NCBI GenBank assembly: GCA_027484885.1
Contig: JAIXSD010000630.1
Location: 1 to 5,916 of the forward strand
Source of the DNA: Rubrivivax sp.
GTDB lineage: Bacteria > Pseudomonadota > Gammaproteobacteria > Burkholderiales > Burkholderiaceae_C
DNA length: 5,916 nucleotides
Direction of reading: 5' to 3'
A model generated the notes under the pieces. It made no database searches. It worked only from the letters and a program-made list of their open reading frames with translations, and was not told the DNA's origin. Shown here in pieces: positions 5,729-5,916 of the stretch (the stretch's first letter is position 1; each line of letters starts with the position of its first letter). Position numbers and translations under genes: made by a program.

Positions 5729-5916
5729 TTGTACTCAAGAAAAACAGTTTTTTGTTATGTGCTGGTTTGGAGTTCATGGACCTTCGACGCGTGTTTCGCA
5801 GGCGATGCAGTCTCCCCCCCGAAGCAGACGCTCGAAGCAGTGGAGATCACAGGACATCAAAGCGACAGTGCACAACGCAAGAACAGCACCGCCGCCAAAC
5901 AGACGTTCGGTCGAGA
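5729..5916 (+). CDS. TonB-dependent receptor, N-terminal part (runs off right edge)
   Basis: This is the start of a second TonB-dependent outer-membrane receptor; only about 62 codons are in the window. From codon 5831 the frame reads LEAVEITGHQSDSAQRKNST and then AAKQTFGR, ending with a partial codon. This matches the usual opening of such receptors: a TonB box (EAVEITG), then a linker, then STAAK..GRE leading into the plug domain. Before it, residues 1-27 look like a signal peptide with basic MYSRK, a hydrophobic core TVFCYVLVWSSWTF and a cleavage-like CFAGDA. The start is uncertain. TTG 5729 fits the signal peptide best, but there is no ATG in this frame after the TGA at 5663-5665 and no good ribosome site. 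TTG 5702 and GTG 5759 are alternatives. A run of seven C residues (5814-5820) sits just after the signal peptide. It is divergent from the S9 peptidase gene. Confidence 0.8.
   Translation, partial: MYSRKTVFCYVLVWSSWTFDACFAGDAVSPPKQTLEAVEITGHQSDSAQRKNSTAAKQTFGR

Noticed and set aside
1..5916. CRISPR array, tRNA, rRNA, riboswitch
   Set aside because: No regularly spaced repeats and no tRNA-like cloverleaf, rRNA or recognised riboswitch motifs were seen by eye on either strand.

Overview
The window looks like chromosomal DNA from a GC-rich Gram-negative bacterium. Two outer-membrane TonB-dependent receptors and a secreted peptidase require an outer membrane and periplasm. The codon bias, the receptor type and the REP-associated transposase remnant resemble Burkholderiales (Roseateles/Pelomonas/Rubrivivax-like) or, less likely, Xanthomonadales. 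This taxonomic call is an inference from memory; no search was run.

Layout, left to right. (1) 1-206: no assignable gene, but it holds a perfect 18-bp palindrome. (2) 207-2498 (+): a complete TonB-dependent outer-membrane receptor with an uncertain start codon. (3) 2511-2810 (-): the C-terminal DNA-binding half of an AraC-family regulator, convergent with the receptor and only 12 bp away, with its N-terminal part missing. (4) 2811-3169: a degenerate REP/RAYT element, made of a left imperfect hairpin, the first ~81 codons of a Y1 (HUH) transposase interrupted by a stop inside its HUH motif, and a right 9-bp-stem hairpin. (5) 3170-3300: short non-coding spacer. (6) 3301-5439 (-): an exported S9-family (prolyl-oligopeptidase-like) serine peptidase with an intact catalytic triad, a Tat-like signal peptide, and an unusual ~50-residue C-terminal tail. 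(7) 5440-5728: divergent intergenic region with a plausible sigma70 promoter for the peptidase and a small inverted repeat across its -35 box. (8) about 5729 to the right edge (+): the 5' end of a second TonB-dependent receptor, cut off by the window.

How the parts may work together (inference): a receptor and an S9 peptidase transcribed divergently from one intergenic region, with another receptor nearby, suggest a peptide-scavenging locus. Receptors would carry an oligopeptide or peptide-like ligand across the outer membrane, and the exported peptidase would cleave it in the periplasm. The AraC remnant may once have regulated a neighbour, but the REP/RAYT element now sits exactly where its coding sequence breaks. 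I see no CRISPR array, RNA gene or wholly novel system. The most interesting points are the degraded REP/RAYT element, the decapitated regulator, and the receptor/peptidase pairing.
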